Shown piece after piece: positions 41,709 to 49,733 of a stretch of DNA of 64,000 nt. The notes under the pieces are model-generated. The model was not told where the DNA came from, made no database searches, and saw only the letters and a program-made list of their open reading frames with translations. Each line of letters starts with the position of its first letter. Position 1 is the first letter of the stretch. The stretch spans positions 3,162,001 to 3,226,000 of the forward strand of contig NZ_CP067089.2 in the NCBI RefSeq assembly GCF_016616095.2, written 5' to 3'. The DNA is from Breznakiella homolactica. GTDB taxonomy: Bacteria > Spirochaetota > Spirochaetia > Treponematales > Breznakiellaceae. The translations under genes were made by a program, and so were the position numbers.

Positions 41709-42590
41709 ATGGTCAGATCCCTTAATTCGGAAGAAAAAAGAATAGGCACTTTTTTTACCCTGCCTGTATTCATCCTGATTTTTCTCGTCATGGGTTTTCC
41801 CTTTATATACACGGTGTACTTAAGCTTTACCGACAAGACCGCGGGATACGATCCGCGTTTTATCGGGTTCGCCAATTATATTTCCAATTTCAAGGATCCC
41901 CAGTACTGGCTGGTGATCCGCAACACCGTCATATATACGGTGAGCTGTATCATTTTCAAACTCGTTCTCGGCATGGCCTTCGCGCTGCTGCTGAACGAGA
42001 AATTCCGGGGCCGCAGTATTGTCCGGGTTTCCATGCTCCTGCCCTGGGCAATCCCCGGTATGGTTGCGGCCAACACCTGGAAGTGGATGTACAACGACCA
42101 GTACGGCATCATCAACGCCGTCATGCGGAATATCGGTATTATTTCGAAACCCATCCCCTGGCTTGGGGACATGAAGCTCGCCCTGCTTTCGGTCATCATC
42201 GTCAACATTTGGCGGGGAATTCCTTTCTTTCTTTTCAGTATCCTCGGCGCACTCCAGACCATTGACGACCAGCTCTACGACGCGGGAAAAATCGACGGCG
42301 CCAATATGGTCCAGCGGTTTACGAAAATAACCCTGCCGTCGGTGTTGCCCGTGGTGGCTATTTCGACGTTGCTTTCAACGATCTGGACCTTCAATGATTT
42401 TGACAATATCTGGCTAATAACCGGCGGAGGCCCGCTGAACGCCTCCAGCGTAATCGCGACCTATACCTATGAGGTGGCGTTCCTCTACAACGAAATGGGC
42501 AGGGCTCTCTCCATAGCCGTTTCGGTCATTCCGGTTCTCGTTCTTCTCATGCTTCTGGTGACGAGAAGAATGAACACCAGGGACGCGTAG
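41709..42590 (+). CDS. Sugar-type ABC permease (MalF/UgpA-like)
   Basis: 293 residues from the ATG at 41709, with CGGAGGTG upstream; the earlier open frame has no support. Six membrane helices are visible. The coupling-helix EAA-type motif is DQLYDAGKIDGANMVQRFTKITLP. It forms the first permease subunit of the importer. The start of 42599 follows nine bases after the stop. Confidence 0.93.
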   Translation: MVRSLNSEEKRIGTFFTLPVFILIFLVMGFPFIYTVYLSFTDKTAGYDPRFIGFANYISNFKDPQYWLVIRNTVIYTVSCIIFKLVLGMAFALLLNEKFRGRSIVRVSMLLPWAIPGMVAANTWKWMYNDQYGIINAVMRNIGIISKPIPWLGDMKLALLSVIIVNIWRGIPFFLFSILGALQTIDDQLYDAGKIDGANMVQRFTKITLPSVLPVVAISTLLSTIWTFNDFDNIWLITGGGPLNASSVIATYTYEVAFLYNEMGRALSIAVSVIPVLVLLMLLVTRRMNTRDA

Positions 42591-42598
42591 GAGGAACC

Positions 42599-43444
42599 AT
42601 GAAGAAATCGAATATACGAAACGCGAGAATCAAAACCGCCATGGTTTACATTGTGTCCCTCATCGGAATCGTCTGGTCCCTGTTTCCGATTTACTGGATG
42701 CTTAAATCATCCCTGACACCGAACTCGGAGATGTACGGCATCAACCCGTCGCTGCTGCCTTCAAAGATAACCCTGGAACACTACAAGCAGCTTTTTACCC
42801 AGACGGTTTTTATGCGGTACTTTCTGAACAGCCTCTATGTCGCGGTGTTCTCCACCGTGGTGGCCCTGGTCCTGAGTATTCTGGCGTCCTACGCTATGAC
42901 CCGGCTCAATTTCCGGGGACGGAATTTTATGCGGAAGAGTGTGCTCTTCGCGTACCTGCTTCCCACTGCGGTGCTGTTCATTCCCATGTACATCATGATC
43001 AGCCGCATCGGGCTGGGGGACAACAAGAACAGCCTCATCATCGTATACCAGACCTTCATCATACCTTACTGCTGCTACATGCTGATGAGCTACTTTACGG
43101 CGATTCCGAAATCCATGGAGGAGGCAGCTTTTATCGACGGCTGCTCCCATCTCCAGGCTTTGATGAAAATAGTGCTGCCCATCGCGGCTCCCAGTATCGC
43201 GGTGGTGGCGACCTTCGCCTTCACCCTGTCCTGGAATGAATACCTGTACGCCCTGGTGCTCACCACCAGCGCGAGCCAGCAGACCGTAACCATCGGTATT
43301 TCGGGGTTCCGGTATTCGGACAATTATATCTGGGGACTGATCATGTGTTCTTCGGTGATCGCTTCCATTCCCGCGGTGGTGCTGTATATGATGGCCCAGC
43401 GGTTTATGGTGAGCGGCCTCGCCGCGGGAGGGGTCAAGCAGTAA
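42599..43444 (+). CDS. Sugar-type ABC permease (MalG/UgpE-like)
   Basis: 281 residues, GGAGGAA before the ATG. Six membrane helices; the EAA motif is SMEEAAFIDGCSHLQALMKIVLP. The N-terminal WSLFPIYWMLKSSLTPNSEMY is typical of the MalG-type subunit. It completes the transmembrane pore with the upstream permease. Confidence 0.93.
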   Translation: MKKSNIRNARIKTAMVYIVSLIGIVWSLFPIYWMLKSSLTPNSEMYGINPSLLPSKITLEHYKQLFTQTVFMRYFLNSLYVAVFSTVVALVLSILASYAMTRLNFRGRNFMRKSVLFAYLLPTAVLFIPMYIMISRIGLGDNKNSLIIVYQTFIIPYCCYMLMSYFTAIPKSMEEAAFIDGCSHLQALMKIVLPIAAPSIAVVATFAFTLSWNEYLYALVLTTSASQQTVTIGISGFRYSDNYIWGLIMCSSVIASIPAVVLYMMAQRFMVSGLAAGGVKQ

Positions 43445-43510
43445 GTCTGAAAAATTGAATGTTACGGTTTTACGGGTTGAGATAAAATAACACAGAAAAG
43501 AGGTTCCAAA

Positions 43511-44869
43511 ATGGAAAAAGGGAATGATGGTATCGCCGGAGGGTTCAACAGGAACTCCGCGCCGTCGCAGCTGAGGATCACCGATATCCGGTTCGCGAAG
43601 ATCGCCGGGGCTCCCATGGACTGCATCATGATCAAGATCCTGACCAACAGCGAGCTGGAAGGATACGGCGAGATCCGGGACTGGAGTTCGGAAACCTACG
43701 GCCTGATGCTCAAGAGCAGGCTCATCGGCGAGAACCCCTGCAATATAGATAAAATCTTCCGGCGGATAAAACAGTTCGGCGGCCACTCCCGCCAGGGCGG
43801 GGGCGTCTCCGGGATTGAGCTGGCCCTCTGGGATCTGGCGGGGAAAGCTTACGGTGTCCCGGTGTACCAGATGCTGGGCGGAAAGTTCCGGGACAAGGTC
43901 CGGGTATATTCCGACACCGACTGCGAAGGCAAGCCCGACGGCAAGAAGATGGGAGAAGCCCTGAAAAAACGGATGGGCCTGGGTTTCACTTTTCTCAAAA
44001 TGGACTGGGGGGTTGAACAGCTTCTGGGGGAAAAGGGTGCCCTCTGCGCGCCCCTGGGTTACATCGACGAACTCAAGCAATACCAGGAATACATGAACGA
44101 CTCAGCCCCGGAAAACCGGGATAAATACAAACGGGCCTACGATGTGATCAACATCGCCCATCCTTTTACCCAGCTCCAGATAACGGAAAAGGGCCTGGAT
44201 ATCCTGGAGGATTACCTCGCCACTGTCCGGTCGGTTATCGGCTACGATATTCCCCTGGCGGTGGACCACTGCGGCCACATCGGCGTCACCGAATGTATCA
44301 AGCTCGCGAAGCGTGCGGAGAAGTACAACCTCGCCTGGCTCGAGGATATACTTCCCTGGCAGATGACCGAAGCGTACAAGACCCTGTCCTGTTCATCGGC
44401 GGTGCCGCTCTGTACCGGCGAGGACATTTACCTCAAGGAAAATTTCAGGCCTATTCTGGAGTCGTCGGCCCTGTCGGTGATCCATCCGGACATCCTCACT
44501 TCCGGCGGGATTCTTGAAACGAAGAAAATCGGGGACATGGCCCAGGACCACGGCGCGGCCATGGCGATCCACATGGCGGAGACTCCCATCGCCTGTCTCG
44601 CGGCGGCCCACACCGCGGTGGCTACTGAGAATTTCCTTGCCCTGGAATTCCATTCTGTTGATATTCCCTGGTGGAAGGATCTCGTTAAGACCGGAATGGA
44701 CCCGATCATCAAGGACGGCTTTATTGAAGTTTCCGACGCGCCGGGCCTGGGAATCGAGGCCCTCAACGACGAAGTTATCCGGGAACATATCCACCCGTCT
44801 TCTGACGGTATCTGGGTTTCCACGGATGAATGGAATCACGAATGGTCCCACGACCGGCTCTGGAGCTAA
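43511..44869 (+). CDS. Enolase-superfamily sugar-acid dehydratase (mandelate racemase group)
   Basis: 452 residues. The capping domain and TIM barrel are seen. The metal ligands are in LAVDHCGHIG (Asp), AWLEDILPW (Glu) and PLCTGEDIYL (Glu); the base-side segment is FTFLKMDWGV, and HMAET supplies a later His. The K-x-D at the second strand is not the classic K-x-K of racemases. Enzymes of this group dehydrate aldonic, aldaric or uronic acids to 2-keto-3-deoxy acids. Its place between the importer and an aldolase supports that role. Confidence 0.88.
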   Translation: MEKGNDGIAGGFNRNSAPSQLRITDIRFAKIAGAPMDCIMIKILTNSELEGYGEIRDWSSETYGLMLKSRLIGENPCNIDKIFRRIKQFGGHSRQGGGVSGIELALWDLAGKAYGVPVYQMLGGKFRDKVRVYSDTDCEGKPDGKKMGEALKKRMGLGFTFLKMDWGVEQLLGEKGALCAPLGYIDELKQYQEYMNDSAPENRDKYKRAYDVINIAHPFTQLQITEKGLDILEDYLATVRSVIGYDIPLAVDHCGHIGVTECIKLAKRAEKYNLAWLEDILPWQMTEAYKTLSCSSAVPLCTGEDIYLKENFRPILESSALSVIHPDILTSGGILETKKIGDMAQDHGAAMAIHMAETPIACLAAAHTAVATENFLALEFHSVDIPWWKDLVKTGMDPIIKDGFIEVSDAPGLGIEALNDEVIREHIHPSSDGIWVSTDEWNHEWSHDRLWS

Positions 44870-44908
44870 TTCCGGCGGTCAGAAAAATATCCATGAAAGG
44901 AGCATACC

Positions 44909-45616
44909 ATGGAAGCCAAAGCATACGATGAAATCCTCTCTCTGCAGAAACGCTGGATCCGCATCCGGAGCGCCAATTTATACGATACCATGGATCACAT
45001 GGGTTACGGGGACCAGTGCCTGGACCTTACGATAAAACCGATCGTTCCCGGCGCGCGGATAGCGGGGGTTGCGGTTACGGTCCAGGGCCGGCGGGCGCCG
45101 CTGACGGAGGAGGATCTGAAAAAGAATCCCAAGCTGCAGCCGGACTTCGACGACTTCCAGACAATAGCCCATCCCGGCTGCGTCATTGTGGTGGACGGCG
45201 GCGGTGAAGCTTTTACCGGAAAATTCGGAGAGATGACGAGCTGGGCATTCAAGCAGAATGGGGCAACCGGCATTGTGGTGGACGGGTATATCCGCGATTA
45301 CGAGGGGCTCGTTGAAATTCCGGATTACACGGTCTGCGCCCGGGGGACTTCACCCATCGAGTCGAACCGGCGCTGGATCCAGGCGGATTTCAATTCGATT
45401 ATCGGAATGCCCGGAACGGTAACCTCCAGCGTCCGGGTCGCCCCCGGGGACTGGATCATCGGCGATACCGACGGGGTGATCGTGGTTCCGAAAGAAATCA
45501 GCATGGAAGTTCTTGCGGAGGCGGAAAAAATTGAAGACGCCGAAGAAGGCATGCGCCGGGATATGCAGAAGGGTATGACCTTTTCCGACGCCTTCAAAAA
45601 ATGGGGCCGGGCGTAA
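44909..45616 (+). CDS. RraA-like aldolase (HMG aldolase/2-keto acid cleaving type)
   Basis: 235 residues, AAAGGAGC before the ATG. The RraA fold is shown by RIRSANLYDTMDHMGYGDQ, PGARIAGVAVTVQG, ATGIVVDGYIRDYEGLVE (with the Asp/Arg catalytic pair) and GDWIIGDTDGVIVVPKEI. Members with this catalytic segment are divalent-metal class II pyruvate aldolases rather than RNase E inhibitors. It probably cleaves the 2-keto acid made by the dehydratase upstream. It is the last gene of the LacI-type operon. Confidence 0.87.
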   Translation: MEAKAYDEILSLQKRWIRIRSANLYDTMDHMGYGDQCLDLTIKPIVPGARIAGVAVTVQGRRAPLTEEDLKKNPKLQPDFDDFQTIAHPGCVIVVDGGGEAFTGKFGEMTSWAFKQNGATGIVVDGYIRDYEGLVEIPDYTVCARGTSPIESNRRWIQADFNSIIGMPGTVTSSVRVAPGDWIIGDTDGVIVVPKEISMEVLAEAEKIEDAEEGMRRDMQKGMTFSDAFKKWGRA

Positions 45617-45648
45617 TTTTTTTCAAATAAAATGCTGAAATTACTTGA

Positions 45649-45668
45649 CCCTCCCCCGCGGGGGAGGG
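45649..45668. repeat. GC-rich perfect palindrome
   Basis: CCCTCCCCCGCGGGGGAGGG is a 20-bp palindrome with no loop, between the aldolase stop and the hydrolase gene. It lacks a U-tract, so it is not a classical terminator, but it would slow a polymerase. Confidence 0.6.
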
Positions 45669-45704
45669 CGTACAGTTGACGTATACCACCTGCAAGGAGG
45701 CAGT

Positions 45705-46754
45705 ATGTCACTGTACAAATCAGCGGCCGGGCTCGGACTGGCCATTTTTTCTCTTGGGTTCTGCGGCTGCAACGGCGGGTTTTATAAACCGGGAGACGCC
45801 GGAAAGGAACCGGTTGCAAACGCGGTATCCGGCGCCATTCCCTATGACGGCAGCGGCACGGTCCGGATGGAAGACGGCGTTGATCTCCATGTTTTTTCCC
45901 GGGGGCATGGCCGGAACGTACTGGTTGTCCACGGCGGACCGGGCTATCCCAATGACGGCCCCTGGCCCGCCTTCGAGGAACTGACCGGGTCCTACCGGTT
46001 CGTCTACTACGACCAGCGGGGCTGCGGCGGTTCATCCCGGCCTATCCCGGAGTTCGGGAAAAACTTCTACAAAAACATGCTGGCCCTGGACGCTTCCCTG
46101 GGGCTTAAAAAACACATCGAAGACATTGAACGGTTCCGGCGGCTTCTGGGGGATGAAAAACTCATCCTGGCGGGCCACTCCTACGGCGGATTTATCGCTT
46201 CGCTTTACGCCTGTGAATTCCCGGAGAAGGTGGAAAAACTGATCCTGGTTTCCCCGGCGGATCTCCTGGCCATGCCCACGGAGATTGATCTGTACAGTTC
46301 CGTGGGCAGGCTCCTGGACGGGGACGATAAAAAGAACTTCGATGCCTACATGAAGGGTTACTTTGACTATTCGAAGATATTCGAAAAGTCCGAGGCGGAC
46401 CTGGTCCGGCAGAACTATGAATTTATCCCGTTTTTTGCCAAAGCCTACGAAGCCGCCGGCAACGCTCCGCTGCATACGCTTCCCGCCCCGGATAGCATCG
46501 CCGGCTTCGGCCACCACGCGATGTTCCTGGGAATGCCCCGGAAGTACGACTGGCGGGAATGTTTGAAGTCTGTTCCGGTGCCGGTCCTGGTAGTCCGGGG
46601 CGGCCGGGATCTTACGCCTCCGGCGTCTTCAACATACGAGACCCTCTTCCCCAACACTGATTCCGCTGTAATTCAAAACGCCGGCCATTATATGTTCAAC
46701 GAAACTCCCGGAGAATTCGCCGCGCTGTTTGATGCCTTTGCCGCGGGGAAATAA
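45705..46754 (+). CDS. Proline iminopeptidase-like alpha/beta hydrolase, probable lipoprotein
   Basis: 349 residues from the ATG at 45705 (AAGGAGG upstream). The N-terminus is a signal sequence with a possible lipobox (GFCGC). The S33 family features are the oxyanion motif HGGPG, the cap-lead DQRGCGGSSRP, the nucleophile elbow GHSYGG, the acid in RGGRDLTPP and the base in NAGHYMFNE. It likely releases N-terminal residues, especially proline, from peptides in the periplasm. It is not part of the LacI-type operon by spacing. Confidence 0.87.
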   Translation: MSLYKSAAGLGLAIFSLGFCGCNGGFYKPGDAGKEPVANAVSGAIPYDGSGTVRMEDGVDLHVFSRGHGRNVLVVHGGPGYPNDGPWPAFEELTGSYRFVYYDQRGCGGSSRPIPEFGKNFYKNMLALDASLGLKKHIEDIERFRRLLGDEKLILAGHSYGGFIASLYACEFPEKVEKLILVSPADLLAMPTEIDLYSSVGRLLDGDDKKNFDAYMKGYFDYSKIFEKSEADLVRQNYEFIPFFAKAYEAAGNAPLHTLPAPDSIAGFGHHAMFLGMPRKYDWRECLKSVPVPVLVVRGGRDLTPPASSTYETLFPNTDSAVIQNAGHYMFNETPGEFAALFDAFAAGK

Positions 46755-46801
46755 AAGTACCATTGAGGATTGATGCGGGGCCGTTCCCGCGGCTCCGCAG
46801 G

Positions 46802-47278
46802 CTAACTGTTTCCCGGCTGCCCCGCGGCTTCAATTTCCGCGGCCCGTTTAAGAAAAAGCTCCCGGTGCCATTCAAGATGTCTGAAAAAATCTTCTATTAT
46901 ACTATCGAGGGGTTTTTCACCTTTTTCGCTTATCCATACATTGGAAAGGCTTTTGGGGTCAGCGTTTTTTATGATATGGAGCAGATACAGGTTGTAGGAT
47001 TTCCAGAGTGTGATGAGGCAGGAGTAATCGCAGGACTGGGCGTGGGATATGGTTTTCCAGCTTTCCGCATCGTAGGGCGGAAAACGAAGTTCCTTCTCCG
47101 TCTGCAGCCGGATAAACCGCTGGTGGTTGTTTGAGGCTGAGTCGATCAGGTGGCCGACCATTTCCTTAAGAGACCACGCGTCGGAATTGAGCACCACACC
47201 GGAAACCGGCGCGTATCGTTCCATCATTTCAAAGAAGCTTTCGATCTGTTCTTCATAAACTTTTGGTTCGGAAATCAT
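46802..47278 (-). CDS. DinB-superfamily protein
   Basis: 158 residues. The four-helix DinB fold is suggested by EEQIESFFEMMERYAPVSG, WSLKEMVGHLIDSASNNHQRF with its histidine ligand, CLITLWKSYNLYLLHI and the final FFRHLEWHRELFLKRAAE. The histidines in GHLIDSA and LEWHRELF are at metal-ligand positions. Family members are metal-dependent thiol transferases or of unknown function. Confidence 0.82.
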   Translation of the reverse strand: MISEPKVYEEQIESFFEMMERYAPVSGVVLNSDAWSLKEMVGHLIDSASNNHQRFIRLQTEKELRFPPYDAESWKTISHAQSCDYSCLITLWKSYNLYLLHIIKNADPKSLSNVWISEKGEKPLDSIIEDFFRHLEWHRELFLKRAAEIEAAGQPGNS

Positions 47279-47359
47279 GTCTCGGTGCCTCCTGCTTTAT
47301 GTATATCCCGCATGGACCGGGAAGGCAAGGGGGAAAACTATGTGGTATGATTTTTATTA

Positions 47360-48058
47360 ATGCTGAACCGGAGAGCAAATGTGAAACACAATGTACGGCG
47401 CCTTACTGCCGACGGCTGCCGCCTTGCGAAGGGAAAGAACCATATTTATTTCTTCACCGACCTGGATATTACCTATTATATAGAAAGGATTAAACCATCG
47501 GGAATTTCGGCGTCCGCGTATTTGGCAGAAACCATCGCCAAATTCCTGGCGGATAACTACCTGCATATAACCGGCGCGGATTACCTGAAAAATAAAAACC
47601 AGGAAATTGATATTGAAGTCCAGGTTGAGAAAACCGTTGACGGCTGCCGAATCCCCTACGGGTATATTCTGCGGGACGCGGCGAAGAAATCTTCGGAGGA
47701 ACTCCAGGCGGAGATCGCCGGATTCAGGGAAAAGGAAGAAGACGGGACCCATCCCCTGGGATTTTTCCCGGGATTCCTCCGGCGGTCCGCGCTGAGGATT
47801 ATCATGTCCAGCTTCGGCCTGCGGCAGAAATACCTGGGAACTATTTCACTGACCTCCGTCGGCAGCGTGAGCCGCCATTGCGGGTATGTGCAACCCCTGA
47901 CCCTGGCGGACTTCTGCCTGGCCGCCGGCTCCCGGGAGGAACGCGGTGGCCGGTGGTTTCAGAGATTCACCTTCGTGTTCAACCACGACCTCATCGACGG
48001 CGGCGACTGCGGCCGGTTCATCGACGAATACCAGGAGATTCTCCTGGGGAAAAAGTGA
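47360..48058 (+). CDS. E2/CAT-fold acyltransferase-like protein
   Basis: 232 residues. The C-terminal FNHDLIDGGDCGRFIDEY matches the H-x3-DG catalytic motif of 2-oxoacid dehydrogenase E2 and chloramphenicol acetyltransferase folds. No lipoyl or subunit-binding domain is present, so it is a stand-alone member of unknown substrate. A TGGTATGAT extended -10 (47342-47350) lies just before the ATG at 47360, so the message is probably leaderless. Confidence 0.8.
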   Translation: MLNRRANVKHNVRRLTADGCRLAKGKNHIYFFTDLDITYYIERIKPSGISASAYLAETIAKFLADNYLHITGADYLKNKNQEIDIEVQVEKTVDGCRIPYGYILRDAAKKSSEELQAEIAGFREKEEDGTHPLGFFPGFLRRSALRIIMSSFGLRQKYLGTISLTSVGSVSRHCGYVQPLTLADFCLAAGSREERGGRWFQRFTFVFNHDLIDGGDCGRFIDEYQEILLGKK

Positions 48059-48077
48059 GGCCGTCCCGTCCCGGCTT

Positions 48078-48179
48078 TCAGTCTTTCTGTTTTACGGTCT
48101 TGATCAGCTTTTTGATGCCGGCTTCAATACTGCAGATGTTCCGGTAGAATTTTCCGGGATGATGTCCAATTAAATTCCT
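48078..48179 (-). pseudogene. Possible truncated host gene at the tail-cluster boundary
   Basis: On the minus strand a frame ending in TGA at 48080-48078 reads IGHHPGKFYRNICSIEAG then IKKLIKTVKQKD, a natural-looking C-terminus without a start or ribosome-binding site. Its upstream part runs into the last gene of the phage cluster in another frame. It could be the tail of a host gene cut by integration. Weak evidence. Confidence 0.35.
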
Positions 48180-48640
48180 TAAAACGCGAAACCCCCGATC
48201 CAGCCCGCTGCCGCCAGGACGGTAGCGCCGATGGCCGCGGCCCGCCAGAAGTTACGGGACTTCTCCATATTCCGCAGGCCGTCCCCTAACTGCGTGATAG
48301 AGTTCTTCAAGGTCTTCAACTGATCCGAGGATTGTTCCAAGTCCGTCCTCAGCCCGTTCAATTCCGCCAGTGATGTTTCGAGACTGTTCGATAAGCTCAC
48401 GATTTTCAGATTGGAGTTCTCCAAGTTTTCCGTAAGCTGTACGGAGTTCATCTTCAAGGCTGCCAGCTCGGCGGAGAGCAGCTCCGTGGAGTTCCTCAAG
48501 CCGCTGATGGTCAGCGAGAAGCGCTGCAGTTCGCTCCCGGTAATCAGATACAGTTCTTCCCCATAGGAGCCAGCCGGCGAGCAGGCCAATGCCGAGGCCA
48601 GCAGCAGCACACAGCAGAATGGTTTTGTTTTCCCCCACAT
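48179..48640 (-). CDS. Spanin-like protein, u-spanin or o-spanin type
   Basis: 153 residues. The N-terminus has a signal with possible lipobox ALAC (residues 17-20). It is followed by a long heptad-rich region (about residues 40-120, rich in L, S, E, N) and a C-terminal membrane segment AAAIGATVLAAAGWIGGFAF. A lipoprotein N-terminus, coiled coil and C-terminal helix together are the design of unimolecular spanins, which fuse the two membranes at lysis. AAGGAGG lies four bases before the ATG. A second frame (48252-48638) covers most of the same DNA. Confidence 0.65.
   Translation of the reverse strand: MWGKTKPFCCVLLLASALACSPAGSYGEELYLITGSELQRFSLTISGLRNSTELLSAELAALKMNSVQLTENLENSNLKIVSLSNSLETSLAELNGLRTDLEQSSDQLKTLKNSITQLGDGLRNMEKSRNFWRAAAIGATVLAAAGWIGGFAF
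48252..48638 (-). CDS. i-spanin (Rz)-like protein encoded in an overlapping frame
   Basis: 128 residues if started at the GTG at 48638, which overlaps the ATG of the other frame (ATGTG) and uses the same AAGGAGG. The N-terminus is an anchor helix (ILLCAAAGLGIGLLAGWLLW) followed by charged heptads (ADHQRLEELHGAALRRAGSL, then LGELQSENRELIEQ). This is the layout of an inner-membrane spanin. Nested spanin genes in two frames are known from lambda Rz/Rz1. Either this frame or the other could be the main product, or both. Confidence 0.5.
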   Translation of the reverse strand: MGENKTILLCAAAGLGIGLLAGWLLWGRTVSDYRERTAALLADHQRLEELHGAALRRAGSLEDELRTAYGKLGELQSENRELIEQSRNITGGIERAEDGLGTILGSVEDLEELYHAVRGRPAEYGEVP

Positions 48641-48876
48641 TATTCCTCCTTATGCTCCCGGTTGGTGTGATCCAGTTCTTCCCGGTAGTATTTTCCCTTG
48701 AAGGCGTTGTCCGCCACATTGGTTCCCTGGTACCCGAGCCCCGCGGCGACAATGCCGCCCACGATTATGGGTCCGATAACTTTCGCGACCTCCGGAGAAA
48801 TGAACAGTGTAATAAGATACAGCCCGATGAGGGACCAAAAGGACGCCCAGAAGGCGGTCGATTTTTTTGTGACCAT
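48640..48876 (-). CDS. Holin-like small membrane protein
   Basis: 78 residues with two membrane segments (about residues 8-26 and 33-52) and a charged C-terminus (NREHKEE), the layout of a class II holin. GGAG precedes the ATG. Its stop overlaps the next start (TAATG), which couples it to the spanin-like genes. It would permeabilise the inner membrane and lies at the edge of the tail cluster. No endolysin gene is next to it. Confidence 0.65.
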   Translation of the reverse strand: MVTKKSTAFWASFWSLIGLYLITLFISPEVAKVIGPIIVGGIVAAGLGYQGTNVADNAFKGKYYREELDHTNREHKEE

Positions 48877-49001
48877 GGAATGGCTCCGGCAGCAGTGGGA
48901 TTGGGGAATAATCCCCGATGTAAAAAAGAAATGACGGCGCGGAAGGATGCCACACCGTAACTCAGTCCCTGCCCGGCTGACCCGGAACAGGGAGGATTAG
49001 T

Positions 49002-49730
49002 ATGTATCATTTTGAAATTGAATATGTACTAACAATAGTTAGGAAATGGGTCTTTAGGTACAGACAGCCTCTGGTTCAGATTACTGGAACAGCTTCTATA
49101 GAAGATTTACAATATATACCTTGCCGAGATCCTCCTCCTCCTTCTTTGATGGATAAATTTTTCCCAGGCTTATCTATTCTCCAGTATTCTCCGCTGAAGT
49201 CCCGTATATTTCTTCACAGCTCTTACGGAACCGGGCATTTCGGTTCCCGGAAAAAGGAGCAGGGAGACCCCATGCCTGAAACAAGACGGAACTGGATCAA
49301 TATACTGAACGCCTACAAAGAAAAACTTTCCGACACATGCTCTGTGGAGGTGCTTATCGGAGAACCCGCAGGGCCTTCCCAAAATCTGCAGGTAAATCTA
49401 ATCCCGATTCCCCATCCCGTAATTTCCGGTAACGGCCGGATCCGGCTTCGCCTTCGGGCCCTGCTGCAAAGCGGTATCCCCGGTGATGACACATCAATTT
49501 CACATTTGCTTGATACATCCCTCCTCCTCGCCGGGTGGTTCAGCGAAACCCAGGGAGGTATCCGCATCGCGGACAATCTATTTGCCGTCGCATACCACCA
49601 CCCTCTCCGGAATGATGATGAATCGTATGGTCCGGAGAATATCAATCTGTATAGTTACGACGAACGTTGGCTCGTCGAACTTGAATTTAATTATGAGGCC
49701 GCGGTCAATGCGGTCTCGGAAGGAGTCTAA
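49002..49730 (+). CDS. Tail completion/terminator-like phage protein
   Basis: The frame from 49002 gives 242 residues and has GGGAGGA directly upstream. A second start at 49272 (GGGAG upstream) gives 152 residues, which match better the size of a tail terminator. The domain from 49272 has a mixed pattern, CSVEVLIGEPAGPSQNLQVN, LLDTSLLLAGWFSETQGG and ERWLVELEFNYEAAVN. The N-terminal 90 residues look unusual and AT-rich. The position before the tail tube gene suggests a tail terminator role. Family is inferred from order. Confidence 0.55.
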   Translation: MYHFEIEYVLTIVRKWVFRYRQPLVQITGTASIEDLQYIPCRDPPPPSLMDKFFPGLSILQYSPLKSRIFLHSSYGTGHFGSRKKEQGDPMPETRRNWINILNAYKEKLSDTCSVEVLIGEPAGPSQNLQVNLIPIPHPVISGNGRIRLRLRALLQSGIPGDDTSISHLLDTSLLLAGWFSETQGGIRIADNLFAVAYHHPLRNDDESYGPENINLYSYDERWLVELEFNYEAAVNAVSEGV

Positions 49731-49733
49731 AAA

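Noticed and set aside
42761-44080. Long minus-strand open frame (439 codons) opposite the permease and dehydratase genes
   Set aside because: Covers two well supported genes on the other strand; composition (Asp/His/Gly-rich) is that of a shadow frame.
45649-45668. Intrinsic terminator after the aldolase gene
   Set aside because: The palindrome is strong but has no loop-sized spacer and no U-tract, so it is listed only as a repeat.
48650-48955. Alternative minus-strand frames over the holin gene
   Set aside because: Shadow frames; the holin frame has the two-helix layout, a ribosome-binding site and coupling to the next start.
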